A stretch of DNA of 64,000 bases from Sphingopyxis microcysteis (GTDB lineage Bacteria; Pseudomonadota; Alphaproteobacteria; Sphingomonadales; Sphingomonadaceae), in the NCBI RefSeq assembly GCF_012274265.1, contig NZ_JAANYY010000002.1, positions 1,488,001 through 1,552,000 on the forward strand, given 5' to 3'. The notes below the pieces were generated by a model. The model worked only from the letters and a program-made list of their open reading frames with translations. It had not been told where the DNA came from and ran no database searches. The position numbers and the translations under genes were made by a program. Positions 52,803 to 62,136 of the stretch are shown piece by piece (position 1 is the stretch's first letter; the number at the start of each line of letters is the position of its first letter).

Positions 52803-53005
52803 ACCGGTGCCCGAAAGGGCTTAAAACGGGAACGCGGTGGCGGGGTTCTTGCCGAACCCCCGAAGCCGAGGCTGTCCCTGCAACTGTAAGCGGCGAGCGA
52901 GATGCACCGTTCGGACTTCGGTCCGGACAGCCACTGGGGCGACCTGGGAAGGCGTGCGTTGAGCCCCGACCCGCGAGCCAGGAGACCTGCCGGCGTGGGT
53001 CGCTC
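52803..53005 (+). ncRNA. cobalamin riboswitch
   Basis: The leader carries, in order, ACCGGTGCCCGAAAGGG, AAACGGGAA, CTGTCCCTGCAACTGTAAG, CAGCCACTGGGG, the GGGAAGGCG box, and the B12 box AGCCAGGAGACCTGCCGG (52976-52993). These are the conserved blocks of an adenosylcobalamin riboswitch. It is followed by about 180 bases of leader with a small hairpin (ACGGAGGTTTCCGT) before the receptor gene. It should lower expression of the B12 uptake operon when cobalamin is plentiful. Confidence 0.95.
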
Positions 53006-53187
53006 AATGCCAAGGTCCAGGGAAAGGCCGCGGCACGGAGGTTTCCGTCGAGCGACGACCAGGTGGCTGGAGCCGCCTTGGTGCCGGGGCCGCGGGTATT
53101 TTACGCCACTTGCGCCGCCAGCATCGGTCGATCGCGCCCGCGCATCGGCAGGCTCCGCCTTCGTTGTCGGCGTACGGGGGCTTTCCC

Positions 53188-55050
53188 ATGTTGAAGTTAT
53201 CGAGCATTTCGCTGATCGCGCTAGCCGCGGCAACACCCGCTTTCGCCGGAACCACCGCTGGCGACAGCGAGCGCGGCGACATCGTCGTCACCGCTTCGGG
53301 AATCGAGCAGCCGCGCGACGAAGTCGGTCAGGCGATCACCATCATCGACGCCGATACGATCGAAACGCGGCAGACGATCGATATCGCCGACCTGCTGGCG
53401 ACGACGCCCGGCGTCCGCTTCAACCGCAACGGCGGCACCGGCTCGGTTGCGGGCATCTCGCTGCGCGGTGCAGAGACGACGCAGACTTTGGTGCTGATCG
53501 ACGGGGTGAAGGTCAACGATCCGAGCGGCATCGGCGACGGATATGACTTCGGTCACCTGCTGACCGGTAATATCGACCGCATCGAAGTGCTGCGCGGGTC
53601 GAATTCGGTCGTCCACGGCAGCCAGGCGATCGGCGGTGTCGTGAGCCTGATGACCAGGGCCCCCGCGGCGGGTGTCGCAGCGAACGCGTCGGCCGAATAT
53701 GGCTATAGCGATACGGTGAGTGCCAAGGCCGATGTGTCGGGCACCGCCGGCGCGATTTCGGGCGGAATCGGCGGGGCTTACTTTCGCACCGACGGCATTT
53801 CGTCGGCGACGGTCGGCACCGAGAAGGATGGATACAAGAATTTCGCGGGCAACGCGCGGCTGAATGTCGCGTTCAGTGACGCGCTGAGCCTTGACCTGCG
53901 CGGCTATTACATCAACGCCGACCTTGATTATGACAGCTTCTTCGGCGCCCCCGCCGACAGCGCCGACGTCGCCAAGCTCGACCAATATGTCGGTTATGCG
54001 GGGCTGAACCTCGGTCTGTTCGACGGCCGCTTTACCAGCCGCGCCGCGGTGACGTGGATGCGCAACGAGCGCGATTATTATTTCGTCCGCGGAACCGCGC
54101 CAGATTACGGCTATTCGGGCACCAATTTGCGGTTCGAATATCAGGGGGTCGTGACGCCGGCCACCCAAGCGAAGCTGATCTTCGGGTACGAGCATGAGCG
54201 TCCCGATTATGATTTCTTCGGCTTTGGATCGACCGACAGCCAGCAGGCCAATATCGACAGCGTCTATGCGCTGGGGATCGTCCAGCCGCTGACCGGCCTG
54301 TCGCTGTCGGGCGGCGTCCGCCACGACGACCATAGCCAGTTCGGCGGCGCGACGACCTTCGGCGCCAACGCCAATTATTCGCCGAATGCGGGCGCGACCA
54401 ATGTTCGGCTGAGCTATGGCGAGGGTTTCAAGGCGCCGTCGCTGTACCAGCTTTACGACGCATTCAGCGGCAATGCCGCGCTCCGCCCCGAACGCTCGAA
54501 AAGCTATGACGTCGGCATCGACCAGAACCTCGCCGACGGCCGCGCGCTGATTTCGCTGACCGCGTTCCTGCGCAACACCAGCGACCAGATCAATTACGAC
54601 AACGCGACCTTCACCTATGGGAATATCGACCGCACGCGTGCCAAGGGCGTCGAAGCGACATTGGCGCTGCGCCCAATCGATGCGCTCAATGTCACCGCGT
54701 CGTACAGCTATATCGACGCGCGCGACCGGTCGGGCCGTCCGGCGTTCGACGGCAAGCGCCTGCCGCGCCGTGCCGCGCACGCGGTCAGCCTGTCGGCGGA
54801 TTATGATTGGTCGTTCGGGCTGTCGACCGGCGCGACAATCACGATGGTCGGCGACAGTTTCGACAATGCGGCGAACAATGTGCGGCTCGACGGCTATGCG
54901 CTCGCCGGGCTTCGCGCATCCTTCCCGGTGGGCGATCATTTCGAGATCTACGGCCGCGTCGATAATCTGTTCGACGCCAATTATGCGACCGCCGCGGGTT
55001 ACGGAACCTACGGCCGCGCAGCCTATGGCGGCGTGCGGGCGCGCTTCTGA
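53188..55050 (+). CDS. btuB: BtuB-like TonB-dependent cobalamin receptor
   Basis: The 620-residue protein starts MLKLSSISLIALAAATPAFAG (signal peptide), followed by a TonB box (DIVVTAS), a plug (TTPGVRFNRNGGTGSVAGISLRGAE, VEVLRGSNSVVHGSQAIGGVV) and a barrel ending ARF. It lies behind a cobalamin riboswitch and before cobO and B12 ABC transporter genes, so its ligand is very likely cobalamin or a precursor corrinoid. The upstream TTG start would precede the signal peptide and was rejected. Its stop overlaps the cobO start. Confidence 0.93.
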   Translation: MLKLSSISLIALAAATPAFAGTTAGDSERGDIVVTASGIEQPRDEVGQAITIIDADTIETRQTIDIADLLATTPGVRFNRNGGTGSVAGISLRGAETTQTLVLIDGVKVNDPSGIGDGYDFGHLLTGNIDRIEVLRGSNSVVHGSQAIGGVVSLMTRAPAAGVAANASAEYGYSDTVSAKADVSGTAGAISGGIGGAYFRTDGISSATVGTEKDGYKNFAGNARLNVAFSDALSLDLRGYYINADLDYDSFFGAPADSADVAKLDQYVGYAGLNLGLFDGRFTSRAAVTWMRNERDYYFVRGTAPDYGYSGTNLRFEYQGVVTPATQAKLIFGYEHERPDYDFFGFGSTDSQQANIDSVYALGIVQPLTGLSLSGGVRHDDHSQFGGATTFGANANYSPNAGATNVRLSYGEGFKAPSLYQLYDAFSGNAALRPERSKSYDVGIDQNLADGRALISLTAFLRNTSDQINYDNATFTYGNIDRTRAKGVEATLALRPIDALNVTASYSYIDARDRSGRPAFDGKRLPRRAAHAVSLSADYDWSFGLSTGATITMVGDSFDNAANNVRLDGYALAGLRASFPVGDHFEIYGRVDNLFDANYATAAGYGTYGRAAYGGVRARF

Positions 55051-55658
55051 TGAAGGCGCGTACTGACGCCGAACATACGGCGAAGATGAAGAAGATTCAG
55101 GCCGCGCAGCGAAAAAAGGTCGCAACGAAGACGGTCGAAAAGGGGCTGGTGATTGTCCACACCGGTCCCGGCAAAGGCAAAACCTCCGCCGCGCTCGGCA
55201 TGGCGGTGCGCGCGATCGGCCATGACATGAAGGTCGGCGTCGTGCAGTTCGTGAAGGGTGCGATGAAGACGGGCGAGAAGGCGGTGTTCGACCGCTTTCC
55301 CGACCTGATCGAATTCAAGCCGATGGGCGAAGGCTTTACCTGGGATACGCAGGACCGGACGCGCGACATCGCGGTCGCGCGCGAAGGGTGGGACGAGGTG
55401 AAGCGGATGATCGCCGACCCAAGCTACAAGATGGTGATCGCCGACGAGCTCAACATCGTGCTGCGTTACGACTATCTGCCCGTCGATGAGGTGCTGGAGG
55501 CGCTGGCCACGAAGCCGCCCATGACACATGTCGTCGTCACGGGCCGCAACGCGCCCGGAGCGCTGATCGAGGTCGCCGATCTGGTCACCGAAATGACGCA
55601 GGTGAAGCATCCGTTCCGCGAACAGAATGTGAAGGCGCAGAAAGGGGTCGAGTTCTGA
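55050..55658 (+). CDS. cobO: cob(I)yrinic acid a,c-diamide adenosyltransferase
   Basis: CobO/BtuR adds the adenosyl group to reduced corrinoids using ATP. The 202-residue protein has a basic N-terminal helix (KMKKIQAAQRKK), the P-loop HTGPGKGKTSAALG near residue 40, VVQFVKG, and ADELNIVLRYDYL near 130. It lets imported cobalamin be turned into the coenzyme. It overlaps btuB and btuF by one base each, so translation of the operon is coupled. Confidence 0.96.
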   Translation: MKARTDAEHTAKMKKIQAAQRKKVATKTVEKGLVIVHTGPGKGKTSAALGMAVRAIGHDMKVGVVQFVKGAMKTGEKAVFDRFPDLIEFKPMGEGFTWDTQDRTRDIAVAREGWDEVKRMIADPSYKMVIADELNIVLRYDYLPVDEVLEALATKPPMTHVVVTGRNAPGALIEVADLVTEMTQVKHPFREQNVKAQKGVEF

Positions 55659-56512
55659 TGCGCAAACGCGCGCTCGTGGCGGTGGCGGCGCTGCTCGGCG
55701 GCGCGGGGCTGCTGTGGGCGGCTGCCCCTGCCCCGCGCGTCAAGGCGCCCGTGGTGCCGCAGCGCATCGTGTCGATCAACCTCTGCGCCGACCAGCTTGT
55801 GCTTGCGCTTGCCGATCGGGAACAGATCGCGGGGCTGACGAAAAATGCGACCGACGCCGAAATGTCGGGCGAGGCCGCGAAGGCGTATGGCATTCCGCTG
55901 CTCAGCAATTCTGCGGAGCAGATATTGGCGATCGAACCCGACCTGATCATCGGCATGCCTGCAAGCCGCAGCGCGGCGCTGCGCGCGCTGCCGCAGCAGG
56001 ACTATCCGTTGCTCGACCACGCAACCGCGAACACGCTCGATGAAATCTACACTTCTATCCGCGAGACAGCGGCGGCGGTCGGCCATCCCGAACGCGGCGG
56101 CGCGCTGATCGCGCGGATGCAGGGAGAACTCGCCGGGTTGCCCAAGCCGGGCAAGGGCCGCGTTGCCGCCTATTATCAGCGGCGCGGCTATATGACCGGA
56201 ACCGGGACGTTGATCGACGAGCTGATGGGGCGCGTCGGGCTGGTCAATCTGGCGGGCAAGCTCGGCAAGCCGCCGCTGTCGCAACTGAGCCTTGAGGAAA
56301 TGGTCGCTGCGCAGCCCGATTTCCTGATCGTCGAAAGCGCAACCGACGTGGTGACCGACCAAGGGAGCGAAATGCTGCACCATCCAGCGCTGAGCGGCAT
56401 CCCGCGCATCAGCATTCCGCAGGCATGGACGGTGTGTGGCAGCCCAGCTTACACAGCGGCGGCGCGGAGCATCACGGCGCAGATCGCGCGCATCGACGGG
56501 GACCGCTCATGA
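55658..56512 (+). CDS. btuF: BtuF-like periplasmic corrinoid-binding protein
   Basis: The 284-residue protein has a Sec signal or anchor (LVAVAALLGGAGLLWAAAPAP), then the helical-backbone binding fold: RIVSINLCADQLVLALADREQIAGLT, EPDLIIGMP and the C-terminal HPALSGIPRISIPQAW. Genes of this type deliver vitamin B12 to BtuCD. Riboswitch control and neighbours support B12 over iron-siderophore, to which the fold is also suited. Its stop overlaps the btuC start (ATGA). Confidence 0.9.
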   Translation: MRKRALVAVAALLGGAGLLWAAAPAPRVKAPVVPQRIVSINLCADQLVLALADREQIAGLTKNATDAEMSGEAAKAYGIPLLSNSAEQILAIEPDLIIGMPASRSAALRALPQQDYPLLDHATANTLDEIYTSIRETAAAVGHPERGGALIARMQGELAGLPKPGKGRVAAYYQRRGYMTGTGTLIDELMGRVGLVNLAGKLGKPPLSQLSLEEMVAAQPDFLIVESATDVVTDQGSEMLHHPALSGIPRISIPQAWTVCGSPAYTAAARSITAQIARIDGDRS

Positions 56513-57510
56513 ACCGTTTTGCCGTGCCCCGCTGGTCGCTGATCGCGTCGCTGCTGTTGCTGACACTTGCCGCCGCGATCGGCTCGATGCTGTTCGGTGC
56601 GGTCGATCTGTCGGTCGCGCGATTGCTGGCCGCTGCAAGCGGCAACAGCGACCGCGTGGCGTCGATCATCCTGTTCGACCTGCGCCTGCCGCGGACAATC
56701 CTCGCGCTTGCGGTCGGCGCGATGCTCGGGCTCGCGGGCGCGGCATTGCAGGGCTATTTGCGCAACCCGCTTGCTGAACCGTCGGTGCTCGGCACCTCGA
56801 ACGCTGCGGCGCTCGGCGGGGTCGCGGCGATCTATTTCGGCATTGCCGAGCTGCATCCGGTGATGCTGCCGGTGCTGGCGACCGGCGGCGCGCTCGTCTC
56901 GCTCGCATTGCTGTTCGTCCTAGCCGGTCGCGCCGAAAGCCCGCTGACGCTGATCCTCGCGGGGATCGCGGTCGGCACGCTTGCCGTCGCGGGGACCAGC
57001 CTCGCGCTCAACCTGTCGCCCAATCCGTTCGCGGCAATGGAGATCATGACCTGGCTGCTCGGCAGCCTCGAGAACCGGTCGTTCGACCATGTGTGGATTG
57101 CCCTGCCGTGCATCGCGATCGGCGGGGCGATGCTGCTGTGGAATGGCCGCGCGCTCGATGCCCTGACGCTCGGCGAGGATGCCGCGCAGGCGCTCGGCAC
57201 GGACCTTCGGCGCACGCGGCTCCGGCTGCTCGTCGGAACCGCGATCGGGGTCGGCGGCGCGGTTGCTGTCGCGGGCGCGATCGGTTTTGTCGGGCTGATC
57301 GTGCCGCACCTTATCCGTCCGCTCACCGACCGCAGCCCGTCGGCGATCCTGCTGCCCTCGGCGATCGGCGGCGCGGCGCTGCTGACGCTCGCCGACCTTG
57401 GCGTCCGTATCATCCCGACGACGAACGAATTGAAGCTGGGGGTCGTCACCGCCTTTCTGGGGGTACCGGTCTTCCTGATCCACCTGATGCGGGAGCGGCG
57501 GCTATGGTAA
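56509..57510 (+). CDS. btuC: BtuC-like ABC transporter permease
   Basis: The 333-residue protein is a FecCD/BtuC-type permease with about nine to ten membrane helices, the conserved RLPRTILALAVGAMLGLAGAALQG near residue 60, NPLAEPSVLG, and AGAIGFVGLIVPHLIRPL near 265 which contacts the ATPase. It forms the inner-membrane channel of the B12 importer. The start is the ATG overlapping the btuF stop; its own end overlaps btuD by 7 bases. Confidence 0.95.
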   Translation: MNRFAVPRWSLIASLLLLTLAAAIGSMLFGAVDLSVARLLAAASGNSDRVASIILFDLRLPRTILALAVGAMLGLAGAALQGYLRNPLAEPSVLGTSNAAALGGVAAIYFGIAELHPVMLPVLATGGALVSLALLFVLAGRAESPLTLILAGIAVGTLAVAGTSLALNLSPNPFAAMEIMTWLLGSLENRSFDHVWIALPCIAIGGAMLLWNGRALDALTLGEDAAQALGTDLRRTRLRLLVGTAIGVGGAVAVAGAIGFVGLIVPHLIRPLTDRSPSAILLPSAIGGAALLTLADLGVRIIPTTNELKLGVVTAFLGVPVFLIHLMRERRLW

Positions 57511-58280
57511 GCATCACCTTCGATCATGTCGGTGTCACGCTTGGTCGCCGCGCGGTCGTGCACAATGTCAGCGCCGAGTTCGGCGCAGGAACGCTGACCG
57601 CCATCGTCGGCCCCAATGGCGCGGGTAAATCGACGCTGGCGCGCGCGATGCTCGCGCTGGTGCCCGCCAGCGGGACGGTCGCGATCGACGGCACCGATGT
57701 GGCGGCGATGCCGCGCAGCGAGCTCGCGCGGCACATCGCCTATGTGCCGCAGGGGCAAACGCTGCACTGGCCGCTGACGGTCGAACGGCTCGTCGGGCTG
57801 GGGCGGTTGCCCCACCTTGCGCCGATGTCGCGAATATCTGACGCCGATACCGCGGCGATCGAACGCGCGATGGCGCGCGCCGACGTGCTGGAACTACGCG
57901 ACCGGATCGCGAACGAGCTGTCGGGCGGCGAGCGCGCGCGCGTGCTGTTCGCGCGTGCTTTGGCGGTCGAGGCGCCGGCGCTGATCGCCGACGAACCGCT
58001 CGCGAGCCTCGACCCCGGACACCAGATCGACGTGATGGATATGCTGCGCGCCGAGGCGGCGGGCGGCGGGCTGGTGATCGCGGTGCTGCACGATCTGACG
58101 CTCGCCGCGCGCTATTGCGACCGGCTGTTGCTGATCGATCGCGGGCGGATCGTCGCCGATGGCAAGCCCGCCGACGTGCTGACCGCCGAGCGTCTGCGCG
58201 CGGTGTACGGGATCGACGCCGCCGTCGAGACCGGCGGCGACTGGCCGACGATTACGGTGTTTGGCCGCGCCTGTGGCTAA
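57504..58280 (+). CDS. btuD: BtuD-like ABC transporter ATPase
   Basis: The 258-residue ATPase has Walker A VGPNGAGKSTLA near residue 37, the signature LSGGERARV near 138, Walker B ALIADEPLASLD and the switch His in VLHDLTLAA. It powers the BtuC channel. It starts inside the end of btuC and ends overlapping, by 4 bases, the end of the convergent hexosaminidase gene, marking the operon end without room for a terminator. Confidence 0.96.
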   Translation: MVSITFDHVGVTLGRRAVVHNVSAEFGAGTLTAIVGPNGAGKSTLARAMLALVPASGTVAIDGTDVAAMPRSELARHIAYVPQGQTLHWPLTVERLVGLGRLPHLAPMSRISDADTAAIERAMARADVLELRDRIANELSGGERARVLFARALAVEAPALIADEPLASLDPGHQIDVMDMLRAEAAGGGLVIAVLHDLTLAARYCDRLLLIDRGRIVADGKPADVLTAERLRAVYGIDAAVETGGDWPTITVFGRACG

Positions 58281-60832
58281 CGAACTGGAGCAGCGACACG
58301 CACGGTGCGGCTTGTCCGTTTGCCGTCGGCCGAGCGGCTGCGCAGTTCGATTTCACCACTGACGCCAACCGGCCCCGAATAGCGCGTCCAGTCTCCGCCC
58401 GCGACGCGATATTCAATGGCGGTACCCGGAAACACGGTGTTCGCTTCCAGTCGGCCGTCTACAATGCGCGCGCCCGGCGGCGCAACGCGATAGGCGATAC
58501 CCATCTTGTCGAGCATCGGCAGCTGTGCCGCGACGCGTCCCGCAAAATCCTGCCAACCCGCCTTGAGCTTCACCGCATCGACGCGCTTGTCACCCCATTC
58601 ATAAGTGGCACCCGCACGGTAGGGCGGCGCCCATGTCGCCGGGCTCCACGCGCGTTCGGCGAGCGCGAGCAGGCGCGGGAACAGCATATAATCGACCTGG
58701 CCGTCGGTACGGATCGTCTCGCTCCATAATTGCGCCTGCACCCCCGCGATCCGGCGTCCCGATTGCAGCACCGGCTCGTCCGCGATCGCCCTGCCCTCGG
58801 CGTGGGTGTTGCGGATCGTCGCGGCATTGGCGGGCAGGTTGCCGGGCATGAAGCCGAACACCTGATAGTCGTCGACCCCGCGCGAGGCCCAGTGATAGCC
58901 GCCCTCGTCGGGATGCGGGACATAGGGCATGTCGAAATAGCCGAGGTCGGGGATCGACAGCACGACGTCCCAGCCGCGGTTCAGCTGATCATGCGCCTCG
59001 CGCACCGCGCCGGTGTGCAGCACGCCCCAGATGTTCGTCTGGACATTCCCGGGCATCTTTGCCGCATCGGTATGCCCCATGCCATCGCTCCAGCCGCCGG
59101 TGCGCAGGCCTTTGGCGGCGAGACGCTGCGCAACCCGCTCGATAAAGCGCGGGGTCAGCTTGCCCGCGTCGCCGCCATTTTCGGCGATCATCGCCCGGCA
59201 GGCTGGCGATTTCACCCAGGCGCCCGCGGTTTCGTCGGCACCGATGTGAAAGATGCGCAGCGGCGTCCCCGCCTGCCGGTGCATGTCGGCAAGCGCGTCG
59301 ACCACCGTATCGACGAAGCGATAGGTCGCGGGCAGGCAGACGTTCAGCGTGTTGTCGTTGTAATGCTGGATGCTGCGATATTCGGTCGTGTCCGCCGGGT
59401 CGATCAGGCGATAAGCGTCGGCATCTGCCGCCTTGCCCGCGGCCATCAGCCGCGCGTGGCGAACCTCCATCGCCTTGATCGCGGCGCGGCTGTGGCCCGG
59501 CATGTCAATCGACGGGATGACCTCGATCTGCCGCGCCGCCGCTGCCCGTACGATCGCGACATAATCGGCGGCGGTCAGATAGCCGTTGACGCTGCCCTTC
59601 CCGTCATGACCCGCGCCGAGCTGGGGCAGCAGGCACGCCTGCTCTTGCAGGTCATGGCATCGTTTCGATCCGATCTCCGCGAGTTCGGGAAGCGCCGGGA
59701 TTTCGATCCGCCAGCCCTCGTCGTCGGCAAGATGGAGGTGCAGCTTGTTGAGCTTGTAAGCCGCCATGGCCTCGACCAGCTTCAATATCTGGTCGCGGCC
59801 ATGGAAATTGCGGCCAAGGTCGATGTGCAACCCGCGAAAGCCATATTCGGGGGCGTCCACCACGCGCAGCGGTTTCATCCGGCCCTTTTCAAACGCCGCC
59901 TGCTGCGCGAGCGAGCGCAGCGCATGGCTGGCTCCCGCCGCGTCGTGCGCGGTGATCGCGATCCCCGACGTCCTGACGTCGAGCATATATCCCTCGGGCT
60001 TTGCGACCGCGGCCGGGTCGACCCGGACCGTCAGCGGCAGTACGCCGTTTTCCGCGACACCGAGCGACGCGAGCGCGGGCGCAACGGCGGCCCTTTCGAC
60101 ACCGTGGAGCGTCAGCGCAATCCCGCGACCAAGATCGACCGACGGCCGATTGCCCTGCGCCGCCTCGATCGGTTTCGGCAGGATGGCCACACCGGTTGTC
60201 GCAGCGGCTTGGCGGTCCGCCTGCACGGCAAAGGCCCGTTCGGCGGTCAACCAGCGGGTCCGATCGGCCTCGCTTTTGGTCGCCAGCCGTGCCTCGTTGG
60301 TCATCGGCGCCGCGAACGGCAGGGCTTCGAGGCCGGTTTCGGGATCGATGACCGCGCGCGTGGCGGCGATCGTCCGCGGGTTTACCCCGTCGGCGACGAG
60401 ATAAGCATTGGGCATCGCAAATGCCCGCGAGAAATTGGCGCCGACCCCCCATAGCTTGACGACGTGCCTTGCCCCGGGGCGCAGCGTCACGCCGGGCTTC
60501 AGCGTCAATTGCTGAACATCGCCGTTGATCAGCCGGTGCGTAAAGATGTCGCTTTCGACCAGCGGCAGCTGATTGACGAAGCTGAAATAGAGCGAGAGAC
60601 CGCGCGTCGGCAGCGCATCGGGAAGGGTTTCAGGGACCGTCAGCGTGAGGGTGGTCAGGAAAGAGCCCGCAATCTCGGTCGGGCATTGGGGCCGGTTGTC
60701 GACGGTTTCTAGCTGATAGCCCAGCGCGTCGGCGAATTGGTCGAGTGCCGCCTGCGGCGACGCCTCGGCTGCCGCGGCTTGCGGCGCGATCAGCGCCGCC
60801 ACAGCCAGCATCGCCCAACCCACCGGCTGCAT
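58277..60832 (-). CDS. GH20 beta-N-acetylhexosaminidase, large exported form
   Basis: The enzyme removes terminal GlcNAc (or GalNAc) from chitin oligomers and glycans. The 851-residue protein has a signal peptide (AMLAVAALIAPQAAAAE), an N-terminal carbohydrate-binding-like beta domain, a GH20b domain and the GH20 catalytic barrel. The barrel shows GFRGLHIDLGRNF, HLHLADDEGWRIEIPALPEL and the catalytic Asp-Glu in HIGADETAGAW near residue 532. A C-terminal beta domain follows. It is divergent from the GntR regulator gene, likely for GlcNAc uptake and use. Confidence 0.95.
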   Translation of the reverse strand: MQPVGWAMLAVAALIAPQAAAAEASPQAALDQFADALGYQLETVDNRPQCPTEIAGSFLTTLTLTVPETLPDALPTRGLSLYFSFVNQLPLVESDIFTHRLINGDVQQLTLKPGVTLRPGARHVVKLWGVGANFSRAFAMPNAYLVADGVNPRTIAATRAVIDPETGLEALPFAAPMTNEARLATKSEADRTRWLTAERAFAVQADRQAAATTGVAILPKPIEAAQGNRPSVDLGRGIALTLHGVERAAVAPALASLGVAENGVLPLTVRVDPAAVAKPEGYMLDVRTSGIAITAHDAAGASHALRSLAQQAAFEKGRMKPLRVVDAPEYGFRGLHIDLGRNFHGRDQILKLVEAMAAYKLNKLHLHLADDEGWRIEIPALPELAEIGSKRCHDLQEQACLLPQLGAGHDGKGSVNGYLTAADYVAIVRAAAARQIEVIPSIDMPGHSRAAIKAMEVRHARLMAAGKAADADAYRLIDPADTTEYRSIQHYNDNTLNVCLPATYRFVDTVVDALADMHRQAGTPLRIFHIGADETAGAWVKSPACRAMIAENGGDAGKLTPRFIERVAQRLAAKGLRTGGWSDGMGHTDAAKMPGNVQTNIWGVLHTGAVREAHDQLNRGWDVVLSIPDLGYFDMPYVPHPDEGGYHWASRGVDDYQVFGFMPGNLPANAATIRNTHAEGRAIADEPVLQSGRRIAGVQAQLWSETIRTDGQVDYMLFPRLLALAERAWSPATWAPPYRAGATYEWGDKRVDAVKLKAGWQDFAGRVAAQLPMLDKMGIAYRVAPPGARIVDGRLEANTVFPGTAIEYRVAGGDWTRYSGPVGVSGEIELRSRSADGKRTSRTVRVAAPVR

Positions 60833-61198
60833 AATCGTCTCCCGTCCTAAAATTTGTATTTAATTTGTCATGCCGGTGCGAGACGGTCAACGCCTTTCCA
60901 CGACCTTTTAGATGCAACAAGTCCACCTAAATCTAGCATAATGGAAACCGATGAGCCCTCGTCAACGGCATAGGCATTGGTTTTAGATTAGTATTAGTTT
61001 CCGCCTATGGACATGGCTGAGACGTTTATCGCTGCCAGGAAGCCACCCTTCGACTGCCTCAAAACGACGAGCGCGCACCGCCGTGGCATCCGTCGCCACA
61101 CGCAACAAAGATTGACGCAACGATACCAATGCAACACATATGATCGCGGCGCTGGCCTTTTCGCCATCGTGCCGGGGCAATCAGGTGGAGCAAGGTCG
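60833..61198. other. intergenic promoter region between hexosaminidase and GntR regulator
   Basis: This 366-base gap has lower G+C than the genes around it. The hexosaminidase ribosome site (GGGAGA) is at its left end. AT-rich stretches with repeated TTAG (GATTAGTATTAGTTT near 60985-60999) lie in the middle. An ATG at 61007 opens a longer reading of the regulator but the extra 64 residues are low-quality. I see no terminator or known operator with certainty. Confidence 0.5.
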
Positions 61199-61936
61199 TT
61201 GTCATTGATCGAACGCGTGGGTCCGCTCCACAAGGACGACCCGACCCCACTTTATCTGCAATTACAGAAGGTTCTGCGCGGCGCGATCGAGGGGCAGCTA
61301 GTCAGGCCGGAGGAGGCGATCCCCACCGAGCGCGATCTGGCCGAAGAATTCGACGTGTCGCGCATCACCGTGCGCAAGGCGATCGACGGGCTGGTCGCCG
61401 ATGGCATCGTCGCGCGGCGCCGCGGTGCCGGGACCTTTGTTACGCGCCCCCGGGTCGAAAAAAGCTTCTCCAAGCTCACCTCATTTTCGGAGGATATGGT
61501 GTCGCGCGGCCGCAAGCCGCACAGCGAATGGATCAGCAAGACGGCCGGCGCGGTGACGCCCGAAGAGGCATTGTCGCTGGGGCTGTCGCCAGGGTCACTC
61601 GTCTATCGCTTCCACCGTATCCGCTATGCCGACGACACGTCGATGGCGCTCGAATATGCGACGATCCCTGCCTATTGCCTGCCATCGGTCGAAGCAGTTG
61701 ATGCGTCGCTGTATGAAGCGCTGGAAGCCGCGGGCCATTTGCCCGCGCGCGCGTTGCAACGATTGCGCGCCATCGCCTTTACCGCGGAACAGGCGGACAT
61801 TCTGGGGATCGAGCCGGGTATGCCGGGGCTGTTCATCGAACGGCGCGGCTTTCTGGCCGACGGGCGCACCGCCGAATTCACCCAAAGCTATTATCGCGGC
61901 GACGCCTATGACGTCGTGGCGGAGCTGAACGGCTAG
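61199..61936 (+). CDS. GntR-family regulator with UTRA domain (NagQ/NagR-like)
   Basis: The 245-residue protein has an N-terminal GntR winged helix (TPLYLQLQKVLRGAIEGQL, IPTERDLAEEFDVSRITVRKAI) and a C-terminal UTRA effector domain (TSFSEDMVSRGRKPHSEW, FTQSYYRGDAYD). In this family it usually senses GlcNAc-6-P or similar and controls amino-sugar genes. The start is uncertain: TTG at 61199 or 61205 sits behind AAGG, while the ATG at 61007 adds unlikely residues. Neighbours (hexosaminidase, NagB-II, nagA) support the role. Confidence 0.85.
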   Translation: MSLIERVGPLHKDDPTPLYLQLQKVLRGAIEGQLVRPEEAIPTERDLAEEFDVSRITVRKAIDGLVADGIVARRRGAGTFVTRPRVEKSFSKLTSFSEDMVSRGRKPHSEWISKTAGAVTPEEALSLGLSPGSLVYRFHRIRYADDTSMALEYATIPAYCLPSVEAVDASLYEALEAAGHLPARALQRLRAIAFTAEQADILGIEPGMPGLFIERRGFLADGRTAEFTQSYYRGDAYDVVAELNG

Positions 61937-61991
61937 CCCATCCCCGACATACCGAGGCTTTGATGCCAGCGCGGCGCGCTGATCGACGCCG

Positions 61992-62009
61992 CGCGCGCCG
62001 CGGCGCGCG
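61992..62009. repeat. perfect 18-base palindrome in the regulator-deaminase gap
   Basis: CGCGCGCCGCGGCGCGCG is self-complementary. It lies about 55 bases past the regulator stop and could fold into a strong hairpin, but no T-run follows. Confidence 0.7.
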
Positions 62010-62068
62010 TGCCATCGCAGCGCCGCCAGATCGGCTGAACCGATTTTTTGAACATACATCTTGATGAG

Positions 62069-62098
62069 CTATATATAACCTATATAGTACCAATATAT
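62069..62098 (+). promoter_or_regulatory. AT-rich promoter/operator region of nagB-nagA
   Basis: A markedly AT-rich stretch with TATATATAACC, CTATATAG and AATATAT lies about 40-70 bases before the deaminase ATG. It probably contains the promoter and a GntR-type operator. I cannot place the -10, -35 or operator half-sites with confidence. Confidence 0.4.
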
Positions 62099-62136
62099 CG
62101 AGCCGCCGCGAGCCGCTCGACCGGGAGGCCAGATTG

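Noticed and set aside
61007..61198. ATG start giving 64 extra residues on the GntR regulator
   Set aside because: The extension has no regulator-family features; GntR proteins begin close to the winged helix, and an AAGG site fits the TTG at 61199.
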